Below are positions 1 through 9,588 of a DNA stretch of 32,507 bases, in pieces. The notes under the pieces are model-generated. The model saw only the letters and a program-made list of their open reading frames with translations. It was not told the origin of the DNA and searched no databases. This DNA is from Rhizophagus sp. LPA8_4_AMF (taxonomy: Eukaryota > Glomeromycota > Glomeromycetes > Glomerales > Glomeraceae), in the NCBI GenBank assembly GCA_021464525.1, contig JADRCO010000488.1:1-32507 (forward strand), read 5' to 3'. A program made the position numbers and the translations under genes. Within the stretch, counting starts at the first letter, position 1. Every line of letters begins with the position of its first letter.

Positions 1-140
1 TTCTTAATAAAGTCAACTTTTACAAAATTCAATATAGAAGTTAAAAAATGGCATTCATAACCTCTCTTTTAACTATAATCAAACTTGAAGAAGAGGAAAA
101 CATTTTTATATAAACAATGATTATAAAAGCTGAATAGTTA

Positions 141-337
141 GGGCAGTGACAGATATTACCTAATATCACTTTATTAGAAGGTCTTACCCCCCCCCTAGGT
201 AAGATTTTTTTTAACCAATATATTTAAATATATATATATTATTAAGTTTAACCAATAAGAATGCTTATTTGTGTGTCACGTAAGATTTTGGTTGACCCCC
301 CACCCCCTAAAATATTACCTAATATCTGTCACTGCCC
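141..337. mobile_element. MITE, family A copy 1, TTA target duplication
   Basis: A 197-bp element bounded by terminal inverted repeats. The left end (141-166) starts GGGCAGTGACAGATATTA and the right end (312-337) is its reverse complement over 26 bp, apart from two central bases. The trinucleotide TTA lies directly outside both ends (138-140 and 338-340), as expected of a target-site duplication. The inside carries C-runs next to AGGTAAGATTTT and has no ORF, so it is a non-autonomous DNA element. A diverged copy of nearly the same length lies at 31309-31502. The superfamily is not certain; a three-base TTA/TWA duplication would fit PIF/Harbinger-like elements. Confidence 0.85.
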
Positions 338-417
338 TTATTGTATTAAGTTTTATTTAACAAAAACCAAATTTTTGATAAATTAATCTAGCCATTTTTA
401 GTTATGATCGGCAAAAT

Positions 418-630
418 TGGTCACGTGACAGTAATTTTTTGGTGGTTACGCTGGGGAAGTTTTTTTGAACTCGTGCTTGCACGTGATCTGTGACGCGTAA
501 ACATCACCCCTTCCTATTATAGTTGTGATCGACACTAACCTGTCACACATTTCAAACCAGCAATCTATTTATTTAATATTTTTACGCCCCGACTCAATTT
601 TAACTCGAGCTTCGTCGCTTATAAAATAAA
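418..630 (+). promoter_or_regulatory. promoter-like region with E-box, MluI-box and TATA motifs
   Basis: A locally GC-richer stretch holding two CACGTGA motifs (about 422 and 480), an ACGCGTAA at 493-500 and TATAAAATAAA at 620-630. ACGCGT is the MluI cell-cycle box which, in yeasts, recruits MBF to genes for DNA replication. It lies upstream of and in the same orientation as the RFC1 relic, so it may be the remnant of that gene's promoter. The motifs are read directly; the regulatory role is inferred. Confidence 0.4.
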
Positions 631-650
631 CAAACACCTCTTAATTTACA

Positions 651-1396
651 TTTCTATTCTCCAACTTTTGATCTTGTTCAGATAGATTCGCTTACCTTGT
701 GTTGAGGTGAAAATTGTCAAAGATTTTCAAGATTTAAACCATGGCAATATTTTTTAATCCGTAAATCCGTAGTAGTTTTACCGTTTAATCACTGAAAAGC
801 ATTATTAATTTTATTAATGGTTTTAATGGTACACGATATAATTACTTTCAATTTAATATCTATTGAAGCGCTCTCTTAACCCCTGCTTATTAATATGGTA
901 CAAAATTTTTGTTTGCACACAATAGATCCTATTGTTCATTATAGATCTAAAAATTCTCTACCTGGAAATTCGTAAAGTTTCGACAGATCCGCTTTAATCA
1001 ATACGTGATTTTTTGTGGCAGAATCGCTGGAGTGTGAATTTGAAAAAGCACTATTTAAAGATATTCTAAATTACGCGAAAATTTAAATGTCTTTCACGAA
1101 CGAATTAAAGATACAACATGATTCGCCTTACAGCCTGAACCAGTAAATCAGATCCGTATGTAGAAAGACGAAATGCTAAAGCAAAGGTGACCGGGACGAA
1201 GCTTCGATGGCAACTACTGATTCTAAATTCTGAATACCGCTTCTGTGGCAATCGGCTCCATGGATTTTTCTTCAAATGGATTTTCTGGTATAGCTACCGA
1301 TTCTAATTCAGTCCAATAGATTCTCGATGTAAGGACACTTATGACTCGCCTGATAAAATAGTAGATCGGTCTTATTTTAATAAAGCTGGTCTGAGT
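651..1396 (+). other. probable leader and eroded N-terminal part of the RFC1 relic
   Basis: No open frame of useful length. Between about 1020 and 1390 the base composition becomes more balanced and short Ser/Thr/Asp-rich translations appear in changing frames, as expected for the poorly conserved N-terminal region that precedes the BRCT domain in RFC1. Nothing in this stretch identifies it on its own; the assignment rests on position. Confidence 0.25.
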
Positions 1397-2131
1397 CAAA
1401 TAGAATACCTTCTTGGTAAAACCTTTGTGATTTATTTGTGGTCCGTGAAAAGGCTAAAGATCTCGTCAAACGCCTCAGAAATTTGTAATCAAAATCTCAA
1501 AGATTGGAAAGGTGGCTTAACGAATGAGATATAATTTCAAATTTAAAAGCAAAGAACGGATGGCTACATTATCAATTGCTGGCTTTCCCGGAATTAGAAA
1601 GACATCGTTTGTGAAGCTTTTTTCAACCATTTGTTGATAAAGCTTCAAGTATAAATGAGGCTACAGAATAAGAAACACATATCTTAATGGATAAAATCGA
1701 TAGTATACCTGCTTGTGATAATTAATTAAATTTGTCAGTACCGATCGTTTGCACCTGCAATGATATCGATCCAAAACTTAAGCGTTAAGGCCCCATTGCC
1801 CATGAAGTGAAGTTCAACAAAACTTCGAACAGAGCAAGAATTATTGACAATCATAACAAGGGAGAATTTAAACGGATGTGGATGAAGAAGTCAATCCAAT
1901 ATTTGTCAAGTTTTGAACTTGCTATCTATATCAACCATGGTAGTATAAATTTTGATGTCTTTAGAAAAACTTGCATTTCCGGCATCTTTTGTAAAAGCTG
2001 CTGATGCAGCGTCTTACGGTGATATAGTTGATAATGAATCCTTGAGAATGGATTTCGCCTGCTGGTTTTACAGTAAAGGAGATAAATATTCACGTCAATG
2101 GGCAGAAATTCAATGTCGCACGATAACTTAA
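1397..2131 (+). pseudogene. decayed replication factor C large subunit (RFC1)
   Basis: Relic of the large subunit of the clamp loader that places PCNA on DNA. Family landmarks appear in the right order but in different frames. A BRCT start (LLGKTFVI, 1409-1432) is followed by EKAKDLVKR-like residues (about 1447-1473). A Walker A motif degenerated to GFPGIRKT (1581-1604) precedes a Walker B-like HILMDKID (1678-1701). Next come PIVCTCNDIDPKLKR (1741-1785), matching the conserved P-I-x-C-x-x-N-D segment of RFC1, and HEVKF. A downstream block, KAADAASYGDIVDN, matches the conserved RFC1 C-terminal segment; its frame stays open to a TAA at 2129-2131. There are at least four frame changes plus stops such as TAA at 1786-1788, and the Walker A glycine is Arg. 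It cannot encode a working protein. The combined order of BRCT, AAA+ and C-terminal block makes RFC1 much more likely than other AAA+ proteins. Confidence 0.75.
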
Positions 2132-2420
2132 ATTTCAAAGCGGCTTAATAATCGAAATCAAATGACTGAAATGACAAAACGAATTAGGAATACTGTAATG
2201 ACAAATGACCAGGTCATTTCCGAACACTAGCGTAATGGGATGTCATTTATTAGATTAAAAATAAAAGAAACAAAAGATTACTTATAATAAAGATTGATTA
2301 CACATAAATTGGATCTATACACGACAACCAAAGACCAATTCTGAAATTCAAAGACGAGCAAACAAAACCTACCGAAATTGACAGTAGTTTGCAGCTAACT
2401 CTAACAAACCTGTTAAATAA
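2132..2420. other. spacer between RFC1 and kinesin relics, with a short palindrome
   Basis: No coding signal. Several AATGAC/AAATGAC repeats occur between 2160 and 2245, and 2203-2219 is a perfect inverted repeat (AAATGACC, one central A, GGTCATTT). Confidence 0.5.
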
Positions 2421-3159
2421 AGATTGGCCGAGATTCATCACAAAACTGTTGAATGTAAAGAACATAACAGAGCAATAAAGGCTAAATTCTTGGAACTATA
2501 TGATGAATTAGCACAAGTCAGACACGACAACGAGAATATTGAACGAAAGAAAATTTATTGTATTTAAAAAAATTTTCCATAAGATCTATTATATATATAA
2601 TCCAGCATTCATCTATACTGAAAAGCTTTAAGATGCTTAATGAATAGCCCGACGTAATAAATAGAGAAATCATTAGAATTCAGATAAGATAACCCAATTA
2701 AATATGAGAAAATCTTGAAAGTGAAAGAAACTATTCGAAAAGATTGTACAGTCAACTCCTAGTTCTTGATATTTATTGTGGAAGATATTTAGAGGAATTA
2801 CAAGGATCAGTTTAATTCAGAAGTTCTTGACTGAACTTCGAATGTATCGAAAACTGACAAAAAGAAAGAGAACAAATCGAACCGACTATTTTGATGAAAG
2901 CGTACTTTTCAAGTTTCGCTGAGAAATTAGGACTTTGGCAAGCGCGAGTCAAGACGTCAACATACGAATGTGATCAATTCGATGAAAGTTTGGATCAAAA
3001 AGAAATTTACTCCGAACTATGCAATCAACTATCGGTTGATACAATGTTTATATATTTGCATATGGACAAACGAGGTTTGGAAAAACTTACATAGTGGAAC
3101 GTGATGTGAACAGTCCAGAGAAGAAAGGAATCATTCTCAGGCCATTGATGAAGTTTTGA
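2421..3159 (+). pseudogene. decayed C-terminal-motor kinesin (kinesin-14 type)
   Basis: A frame open from 2421 to 2567 gives a charged, helical, coiled-coil-like segment (for example FLELYDELAQVRHDNENIER). Further downstream, 2891-3036 gives DQFDESLDQKEIYSELCNQ, resembling the segment just before the kinesin nucleotide site. After a frameshift, 3040-3159 reads YNVYIFAYGQTRFGKTYIVE, matching the kinesin signature FAYGQTGSGKT with two glycine/serine positions changed to Arg-Phe. The following KKGIILRPLMKF matches the next conserved strand and helix, then a TGA ends it. Coiled coil before motor is the kinesin-14 (Kar3/HSET) order. The rest of the motor, about 250 residues, is absent. The gene is broken and, if expressed at all, would give no motor. 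Confidence 0.7.
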
Positions 3160-3520
3160 TAAAGATTTCAAAACAAGCATGACATTTAAAGATCACGAAA
3201 AATCATACAGAGACCACAAGAAATCATATAAGGAGAGCAAGGATTTATACAAAACTGTACAATGGAACCATCGCACGACAATCATGGAGATGATGTAAAT
3301 AATTTTTATTCGTTTTATTCCATACAAGTTTTAATCCTTTTTCTATTTCTATTAAGTAAAGAATTATATTAATTTGAATTAAAATTAATAAATTCTTTTC
3401 TCCATTTTGAAAAAATCATTTAAAAAAAAGATTTAATTGTTAAAAATCATAAATTATACAAACACGTTATTATCATAGAACTGATACTGATTTGATGTAT
3501 TACTCATTAAATCAAAATAC

Positions 3521-3756
3521 TCAAAATATAAATTTTACTCTTTCTTCACTACCGTCATCAAATTCAATTACAGCTTCTATTGCTCCCGAGTGATAACTTC
3601 TTGAATTATTCCATTTTTAGACGTACTTGCTATACTTGCTCTTAGTGGTCGACGCTGTGGTTATATCTTGATTTTCTCCTAACGGACTCTTCCAATAAGC
3701 CTTCTTGTACTCCGTGTAAATTTACGAGCAGTGATTCCTCCTATTTTTGTCTTCAT
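3521..3756 (-). pseudogene. unassigned decayed gene, minus strand
   Basis: Read on the minus strand, the end of this segment gives GAIEAVIEFDDGSEERVKF just before a TGA at 3523-3521. Upstream, in another frame, it reads MKTKIGGITARKFTRSTRR and RRPLRASIASTSKNGIIQEV, with TAG and TAA codons in between. The composition (basic N-terminal part, acidic end) is not that of random AT-rich DNA, so a gene once stood here. I do not recognise the family. It is transcribed away from the CENP-W-like gene, so the two may once have shared the promoter region at about 3850-4219. Confidence 0.4.
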
Positions 3757-3759
3757 TCT

Positions 3760-4219
3760 GAATTGCTTCTAATTGTCATTCTCTTCTGGATGTTATGAAA
3801 CTATAATTGGGAAAAAACAACGTCCGGTGTCCAAATGTCATGTCTCACGAAGTCGAACTATATTAGTTTCACCCATTCAATTTCTAAAAAAGAAAACTAA
3901 CCATCTTTTCACGGGATTTATTTAATAGAAGTTTAATGAACCCCTGATGTTGAAACAAATTCCAATCGTGTAAAAACGCGTATGACGTGTTTTATTGCAC
4001 ATGACATTAAAATAAGTATTTAACTACTTCCTCGTGTATTTCCTTTCAAGTTGCTTGCTCGTTGCTTTTCTCGTTTGGATTCACTTACCAGGTATAATTT
4101 TAGAAGCGGCTAACATAAAAAGTTAGTTTTATTTTGGTTAGGTCAGCTATTTAAAAGAAATCAACTTTTATCAATTCAGTTTTTTTAAATCAACTACGAA
4201 AAGAAGTTTATCAACCAAA
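3760..4219. promoter_or_regulatory. upstream region of the CENP-W-like gene
   Basis: Non-coding DNA ahead of the CENP-W-like start. It includes TATTTAAC near 4018, CTATTTAAAAG near 4148, C/T-rich stretches (4030-4080) and an A-rich leader ending ACCAAAATG, a typical eukaryotic start context. Which TATA-like motif is used cannot be told. Confidence 0.35.
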
Positions 4220-4639
4220 ATGCCTTCAACTCCTTCTCAGAGTCGACGCGCAATACTTAAAAGGCTCGTTAAATCACGCCAAGCTAACAGGAAGATTGAC
4301 AACTTAGTGCGTGTTTTTTATAAACTACTATTTTTTTTTTTTGTCGTCGTACTTTTAAGCAATATTATCGATTTGTTCTTATTATTTTTTACGTGTTTAT
4401 CTTTCATTATTTTAAATTGCTTTAGGTTTACCATCATTGCAAGTTATTTCTTCAAACTCTGGCGCAAGAAGCTAATAGTGAAGCAGAAACCAACAATACA
4501 AATGTAGTTGAAGAAAAACACGTTAAAGCCGCTTTAGAGGTTAGTTAAAATTGTGAACCAAACATCTCAACTTCAATTATTTTACTCTAATATAATAATT
4601 TTATCCAAGTAGAAAGTTTTACATGAGTTCCAAGGATAA
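4220..4639 (+). CDS. CENP-W-like histone-fold kinetochore protein, three exons
   Basis: Splicing 4220-4306, 4426-4539 and 4613-4639 gives an uninterrupted 75-residue protein. Intron 1 (119 bp) is GTGCGT...TTTAG and intron 2 (73 bp) is GTTAGT...AAGTAG. Both fall between codons, so the frame is kept. The product starts MPSTPSQSRRAILKRLVKSR (basic N-terminus), continues VYHHCKLFLQTLAQEANSEA, then VVEEKHVKAALEKVLHEFQG and a stop. Length, basic start, the central helix 'hhCxLFLxxLAxEA' and the end 'I/V-xxxHVxAAxxxVLxxFxG' match CENP-W, the small histone-fold partner of CENP-T in the inner kinetochore (human protein 88 residues). No frame damage is visible. Alternatives are another small histone-fold protein (CENP-S/X, DPB3-like), but the C-terminal Gly end fits CENP-W best. 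No CENP-T partner is seen here. Confidence 0.8.
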
Positions 4640-5980
4640 TTATCAGAAATGCCAGTGAAGAAAATTATTTTCTAATTTTGAAATCATAGCTGTAAAGATT
4701 TATTAATTCATCAGTGAGAAGTTTTTTTCAAATAATTGTATTTTTTTTTCATGTCGTCCTATAATTTCCCTTTAACCATTTTGTGAATCATTAAATATTC
4801 TCTAAATATTTTTGCTTCAAAGTAGCAGGATCGCTTACAGTAATACAGTTTTTACAGTTTTGTATTATTTCTTTGCTTAACCAGCCTAAAAAAATGTATT
4901 TTTTCTTTTATTTCAATATTATCGAAAATGAGAAAGAAATGAAATTCACATACGTATGTACACTTTTCAAGTGTCGATAATCTTTCTAGTAAGCTCTGCT
5001 AAACCGTTTTCACGTACTTATGACTGATTGTTTAATTATTTTCAACAAGTTCGATTAAAACCTTTGAACACGTTCAATTATCGTTTTTGATAACATTCAT
5101 AGCATTCCCCTAATCGATTTTCTTATTCAATCTTTGTGAATCAAAACATTGTTTCTTCTGGAATAGATCATGTAGTGCAGTGAAAGAATGATCATTAGGC
5201 AAACTAAACAAACAATCACTTATTATAAGATGGTTCGCAGGTGTAAATTTTATTACATGATTGAATCATCATTTATTTTAATAAAATAAATAAACCATAT
5301 ATTATAAAATAAACAAAATGACAGTCAAACATTTTGCATAGATAAAACCTTCATCAACACAATCAAGAATAAATATTTTTGCTATTAAAATAAAAAAATT
5401 AATGAGGTTTTTTCTCTGTGAAATCAGATATTATAATTTGATATTTATATAACACAACCTTGCTTTAACACGTGATTTCCAAAGTTAAAATTAATGATTA
5501 AACTCTATCGATGAGGTTGTAAGATAAATAAATACTCAAAGATTTCATTAATAAACAGGAAATGATGATGGCAAATAGATATCTATTATTATAATAATCA
5601 ATATTAGAAAGACAAAGTAGTGATAGAGTCATGGAAGAATAGGATGTTTCTAATAATTACACTGAAATTACTGTTTCTGTATAAATGATCAGGGTCCTTT
5701 CAATATTTTCATTAGATTAATAAAACGAAATATAATTAATTCTGAGAAAAATAATTACATTGTCTGTTTGAATAAATTTTAAATTGCTTTAAAAAGATCA
5801 AAGATTTGCCATATTAAAATATTAACAATATATGGTAAATTTTTTATAAAATAAATTTTTTTAATCTTCAGTTAGATTCTTCATAATACATTGTAACCAT
5901 TTTTTATTTATAACTTTCTTTACTAAAAAATCTTATTTCTCAAATTATAATTAATTATCTGAATTTTCTTTCTCTTCTTT
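4640..5980. other. AT-rich intergenic region
   Basis: About 1.3 kb downstream of the CENP-W-like gene without a credible coding stretch on either strand. It holds short A/T tracts, a TACGTA palindrome near 4953 and no recognisable repeat or RNA gene. Confidence 0.6.
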
Positions 5981-6660
5981 TAGAAACATCTTAAAACTTT
6001 GAAATTATAAATAGAAAGTGAGTTTCTTGAATTTTTTTTTATTATTTTTGCATTTTTTTTTGTTTAATAATATTACTAAAATTCTTTCTCTCTCTTTTTT
6101 TGGAAATACTTTAAACTTTGGTATAAACTTTAAAATCATGAATAGAAAGGTAAGTTTCTTAATTTTTTTATTATTTTTATATCTTTTTTTGTTTAAAAGT
6201 TCTTTTTTTCTCTCTTTTTTTTTAAAACACCTTGAACTTTGAAATTATGAGTAGAAAGGTAAGTTTCTTATTTTTTTTTATTATTTAAGTACTATTAATA
6301 CCGTATACATCAGAAATTAAGCACCCTTTTTTTGACGTAATTCCGGCCAGGAACGGCATAATGTAGGCCAAAATTTTCATAATTCTGCCAGGGGTGCTTA
6401 TTTTTGGGGGGTGCTTAATTTCTGATGTATATGGTATTTTCTTTCTTTTTTAGAAATATTATAAATCTTAGTATAAGCTTTAAAATCATAAGAATGCAAA
6501 TTTCTTAAAAGTTTTTTTTTTATTATTTTGCTATTTTTTTTATTAAGAGCACTATTAATATTCTCTTTCTTTTCTTTTTTTGGATTTATCTGGATTTTGA
6601 TATAGAACTATAAGTTTTGAAATTGTAAATATTATTATTTTTTTATTTTTTTAAAAGTTT
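5981..6660 (+). repeat. degenerate tandem array, unit about 100-130 bp
   Basis: The phrase GAAATTAT(A/G)A-(A/G)TAGAAAG-GTAAGTTTCTTA recurs at about 6001, 6131, 6241 and, more worn, 6481 and 6615. Each copy is followed by a T-rich run and a CTTTCTCTCTTTTTT-like tract. After subtracting the element inserted at 6299-6436, spacing between copies three and four falls back to about 100 bp. The ORF-like translations here are Phe/Leu runs from the T tracts and are not considered genes. Each unit carries a GTAAGT, so it could derive from exon/intron junctions. Confidence 0.7.
6301..6434. mobile_element. MITE, family B, TA target duplication
   Basis: A 134-bp element whose left end (6301-6326, CCGTATACATCAGAAATTAA...) and right end (6409-6434) are inverted repeats of 26 bp with one mismatch. 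Each is flanked by TA (6299-6300 and 6435-6436), as for Tc1/mariner-like insertions. Near the right end GGGGTGCTTA is repeated directly (about 6391 and 6409). No ORF is present, so it is non-autonomous. It sits inside the tandem array at 5981-6660 and so inserted after the array formed. Confidence 0.85.
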
Positions 6661-6936
6661 TCACTATTTATATAAAGCTTCAAAAAAAAAAAAAAAATTT
6701 TATTATGCCTTGTATATTATAAAATAGTTATATAAAAAAATTAGTATTACAAAAAAAAAGTACTGATACATAGCCAAAATAGAAAAACTAGGAGTAAGTA
6801 TGATAATATAGGTAAATAAAAAAAAGAAAGGAAAGAATATTGTATAAGTTAATAATCAAATTATCTAGTATATAACAGATAATAATAGAATATTTTATAC
6901 TATTCTAAATAATTATACAAGTAGTTTTAATATATT

Positions 6937-7570
6937 AATTAATAAAGAAAATTGATTTTATTTGACCAAAATGGTAAAATTACAATCTGAATTTAGCAAA
7001 TAGAAAAAAAAATTTGAAAATTAATACTATTATAAAAAATGTAAATTCTTCTCATATATTATATTTACGTTCATGAAAATTAATATATAATTAATTTTGA
7101 CAATTTTAATTAATAAAGGAAGTTAATTTCATTTGACTAAAGTTGGTAAAATTACATGCTGAAGTTAACAAACAGAAAAAAAAAAATTTTGATATTATAA
7201 AAAATGTAAGATTCTCTATACTCATAAAAATTAATATATAACTAATTTTAAATCCATTAAACAACTTTAATTAATAAAAAAAATAATTTTATTTGATCAA
7301 AGTGGTGATATTATGCTCTGAATTTAGCAAACAGTAAAAAAAAATTTAAAAGTTAATACTATTATAAAAAACATAAGTTTCTCCATATGTATTAAACTTA
7401 CATTCATGAAAATTAATATACAAGTAGTTTCAATCCTGTTGAATAACTTTCAATTAATAAAGAAAGTTGATTTCATTTGATTAAAATGGTAAGTAAAATT
7501 ATACTCTGAAGTTATTAAACAGAAAAACAAAAACTTTGGAAATTAGTAGTATTATAAAAAACAATTTATT
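6937..7570 (+). repeat. tandem array of four units of about 160-185 bp
   Basis: Units begin with AATTAATAAAG at 6937, 7108, 7269 and 7452. Each continues with TTGATTT(C/T)ATTTGA-CCAAA, a GTGGTAA/GGTAAAATTA phrase, CTGAA-TT-AGCAAACAGAAAAA and ATTATAAAAAACA. Similarity is clear but imperfect, and a partial fifth copy may precede 6937. No coding content. The source may be a satellite-like repeat or a serially duplicated element end. Confidence 0.7.
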
Positions 7571-8014
7571 TATAAATTTTATCTCTAATTTATGAAATTA
7601 AGTTGTATAGGTTTAATAGTATATTTGGAAAATTCAGTTTAAAAAATTCATTTGTAACGTAAAGAAATTTTATTTACATATATAAAATTGCAAAACATAA
7701 TACAAAATCAATATAAAACTAAAATTACATATTTACATTACTGGTGAATTTCACTGGAGGTAAACTTTTCCTCTGGTGAATTAATTTTAAATTAACCACT
7801 GGTGAATGTAAAATTAACCCTAAAATTATATACAAATTTATTTATTATTGTCCATTACTTAATTTATATATTTTTGAAAATAGTGATGTTTTAAATAGTT
7901 TTTTTCAAATATATCTAATAATAGAAATGTAGAAAAGAATAAAAGAAATCAAAGTAAATTAAAATATTAGAAATTTACAAATCAAGGTAGTGTAAAATCA
8001 GAGATAGCAAATAA
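7571..8014. other. AT-rich spacer
   Basis: Apart from the CTGGTGAAT cluster no coding or structural signal is evident. Confidence 0.5.
7741..7807 (+). repeat. three CTGGTGAAT repeats
   Basis: CTGGTGAAT occurs at 7741-7749, 7773-7781 and 7799-7807 within 67 bp, the first followed by a partial CACTGGAGG copy. Origin unknown. Confidence 0.5.
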
Positions 8015-8270
8015 TCAGATCATTTGACCATTTTGTAAATGATCTTTGAAAGTTTTTATTCTAGAAGTTTTCTAGCAGCATCAATTAAATTGTTTAAATA
8101 ACTTAGTTAAAATTGCTTACTTGGTGATGTAAAGTATAATTCTTGGTTATATCTTTTAAGAGATTCATAAGTGTTTCACTTAACAATTTCCAAGATACAG
8201 TATCAGGTTTTCTAACGATGATCTTAAAAAGTTTATAGCCATTGTAATAGGTATTTTTCAAGATAGAATT
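8015..8270 (-). CDS. 3' part of an unassigned two-exon gene, minus strand
   Basis: On the minus strand a frame open from 8270 to 8121 (50 codons) reads YYNGYKLFKIIVRKP, then DTVSWKLLSETLMNLLKDI and ends NYTLHHQ at a GTAAGC donor. The 49-bp intron 8120-8072 ends CTGCTAG. The next exon, 8071-8015, continues in frame as KTSRIKTFKDHLQNGQMI and a TGA stop. The clean splice and frame continuity argue for a real former or present gene. There is no ATG in frame (a TGA sits at 8273-8271), so the 5' end is missing, frameshifted or in an exon I cannot define; an ATG at about 8311 opens another frame of 29 codons. No family recognised. Confidence 0.4.
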
Positions 8271-9258
8271 TCATTATAAAGAAAACAAACCAATTTTTCA
8301 TTTTAAAAGACAAAATTTGCATTCTTGGTAATGTAGACGCAAAAAGAAAGCTTAAATAATGCCGGGCTTTAAAAACAATACGCGAAATGCGTGATCACAA
8401 CTGCGTCGTATGACTTTTGAATTCACGACATACGTTAAATTTTTAATATTCAATTTGGCACGTAACTAATGATCCAAGTTCATTTGATGTCATTTAGATC
8501 ACTGGTAGAAATTGCAAAGAGTATGATGGCAAAACTTGCCTTATAAATAAATAAAGAATGATAATTAAATATATCACAGTTAAAAGCTTTAATTTTGTTA
8601 TTTTTATTAATTTTATTAAAAATCAAAAGCAGTATTGTTTTTATAATTAAAATGCAATGACTGGCATATAATACTTGCCAAAACTAAATATAAAGTTTAG
8701 CCTTTTCTACGATCATGTACTGTATATGCGACAGATAACCATCAAACCTTTCAGGCTGTCATAAGCCTTTACACCACACATTATCTGTTAGAGGTGTATT
8801 GAATATGAATAATAAACATTTTAAAATGCTTTATATCAAACAAACAATTTTTTTAAGCACTGCGATAATTTTATTTCCTAGTAAAAATGTATAAAATAAA
8901 AAAAATAAAAACGAAAATATAAAATAAAAATATTGGAAAAAAATCAGTAAAAAAAAACAAAAATCGTCTAAAAAACGTATAATAGAGAGAAAAAAAGGTT
9001 GTGGGGATATGAGAATCATTAAAAAACGAGAGATAGATTAATCACAAACAGAGAAAGAATTCATAAATCGTACACGACAAAATTTAGAAAAAAAAAGGTA
9101 TCAATAAAAGGATCATCATGGACTTGGCTTACGAAAAAAAAGGCATATAAAGCATATGTTTGTTTTATAAGGTATTCGAAAACAAAAAGATTTTTAACGA
9201 AAAAAAATCCGAGAACGGAACGTATAAAAAAAAAATCGAATAAAAAAATATATCAAAA
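8271..9258. other. intergenic region with a GC-richer patch
   Basis: The patch 8330-8480 is GC-richer and contains CGCGAAATGCG and ACGACATACGT; on the minus strand it lies just upstream of the 8015-8270 coding segment and could be its promoter. The remainder to 9258 is A-rich low-complexity DNA without supported genes. Confidence 0.35.
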
Positions 9259-9322
9259 GGACAGTGATATACAGTACAGCAATGTTCACGTACTGTAAGC
9301 CCTCCTACCCACCCCACTGCCC
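9259..9322. mobile_element. short relative of MITE family A
   Basis: GGACAGTGATATACAG at the left and CACTGCCC followed by TTA at the right are related to the ends of the elements at 141-337 and 31309-31502. It is only 64 bp long, with an internal inverted pair ACAGTAC/GTACTGT. There is no matching TTA on the left, so it is probably an internally deleted copy. Confidence 0.5.
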
Positions 9323-9365
9323 TTATTAGATCGGTGTTAAAGGTTGGAACAAATGGAGGTTCCTT

Positions 9366-9435
9366 GGCGATCCCGGTGATTTCTTACTGGTATTTTTGCA
9401 CTTTATGCCAGTAGGTATTTAAGCTTACGATCGCC
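9366..9435. other. double-armed inverted repeat (hairpin)
   Basis: Outer arms GGCGATC (9366-9372) and GATCGCC (9429-9435) are perfect 7-mers. Inside are TACTGG (9385-9390) and CCAGTA (9408-9413). The segment is GC-richer than its surroundings and begins about 40 bp after the MITE-like copy at 9259-9322. It could be part of a larger element or a promoter structure. Confidence 0.5.
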
Positions 9436-9588
9436 GTAACGTTTTCCGAGCTCTCTTCCAATTATTTTATCTTATCGATAAAATCTCTCTCGTAGACTTA
9501 ATTGTTCGTGACATATTAGTAAAAATGAAGAAACAGTTTTAATTTCCTTTCTCTTTTTAAATATATACTAAAAGATGTAGTTTACTTA

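Noticed and set aside
1578-1700. Crinkler or STAND-type NTPase instead of RFC1
   Set aside because: The P-loop alone would allow it, but the BRCT start before it and the PIVCTCND and KAADAASYGDIVD segments after it fit RFC1 specifically.
6018-6242. Plus-strand frame of Phe/Leu-rich residues resembling membrane segments
   Set aside because: It is the translation of T tracts within a tandem array and crosses repeat units without keeping phase.
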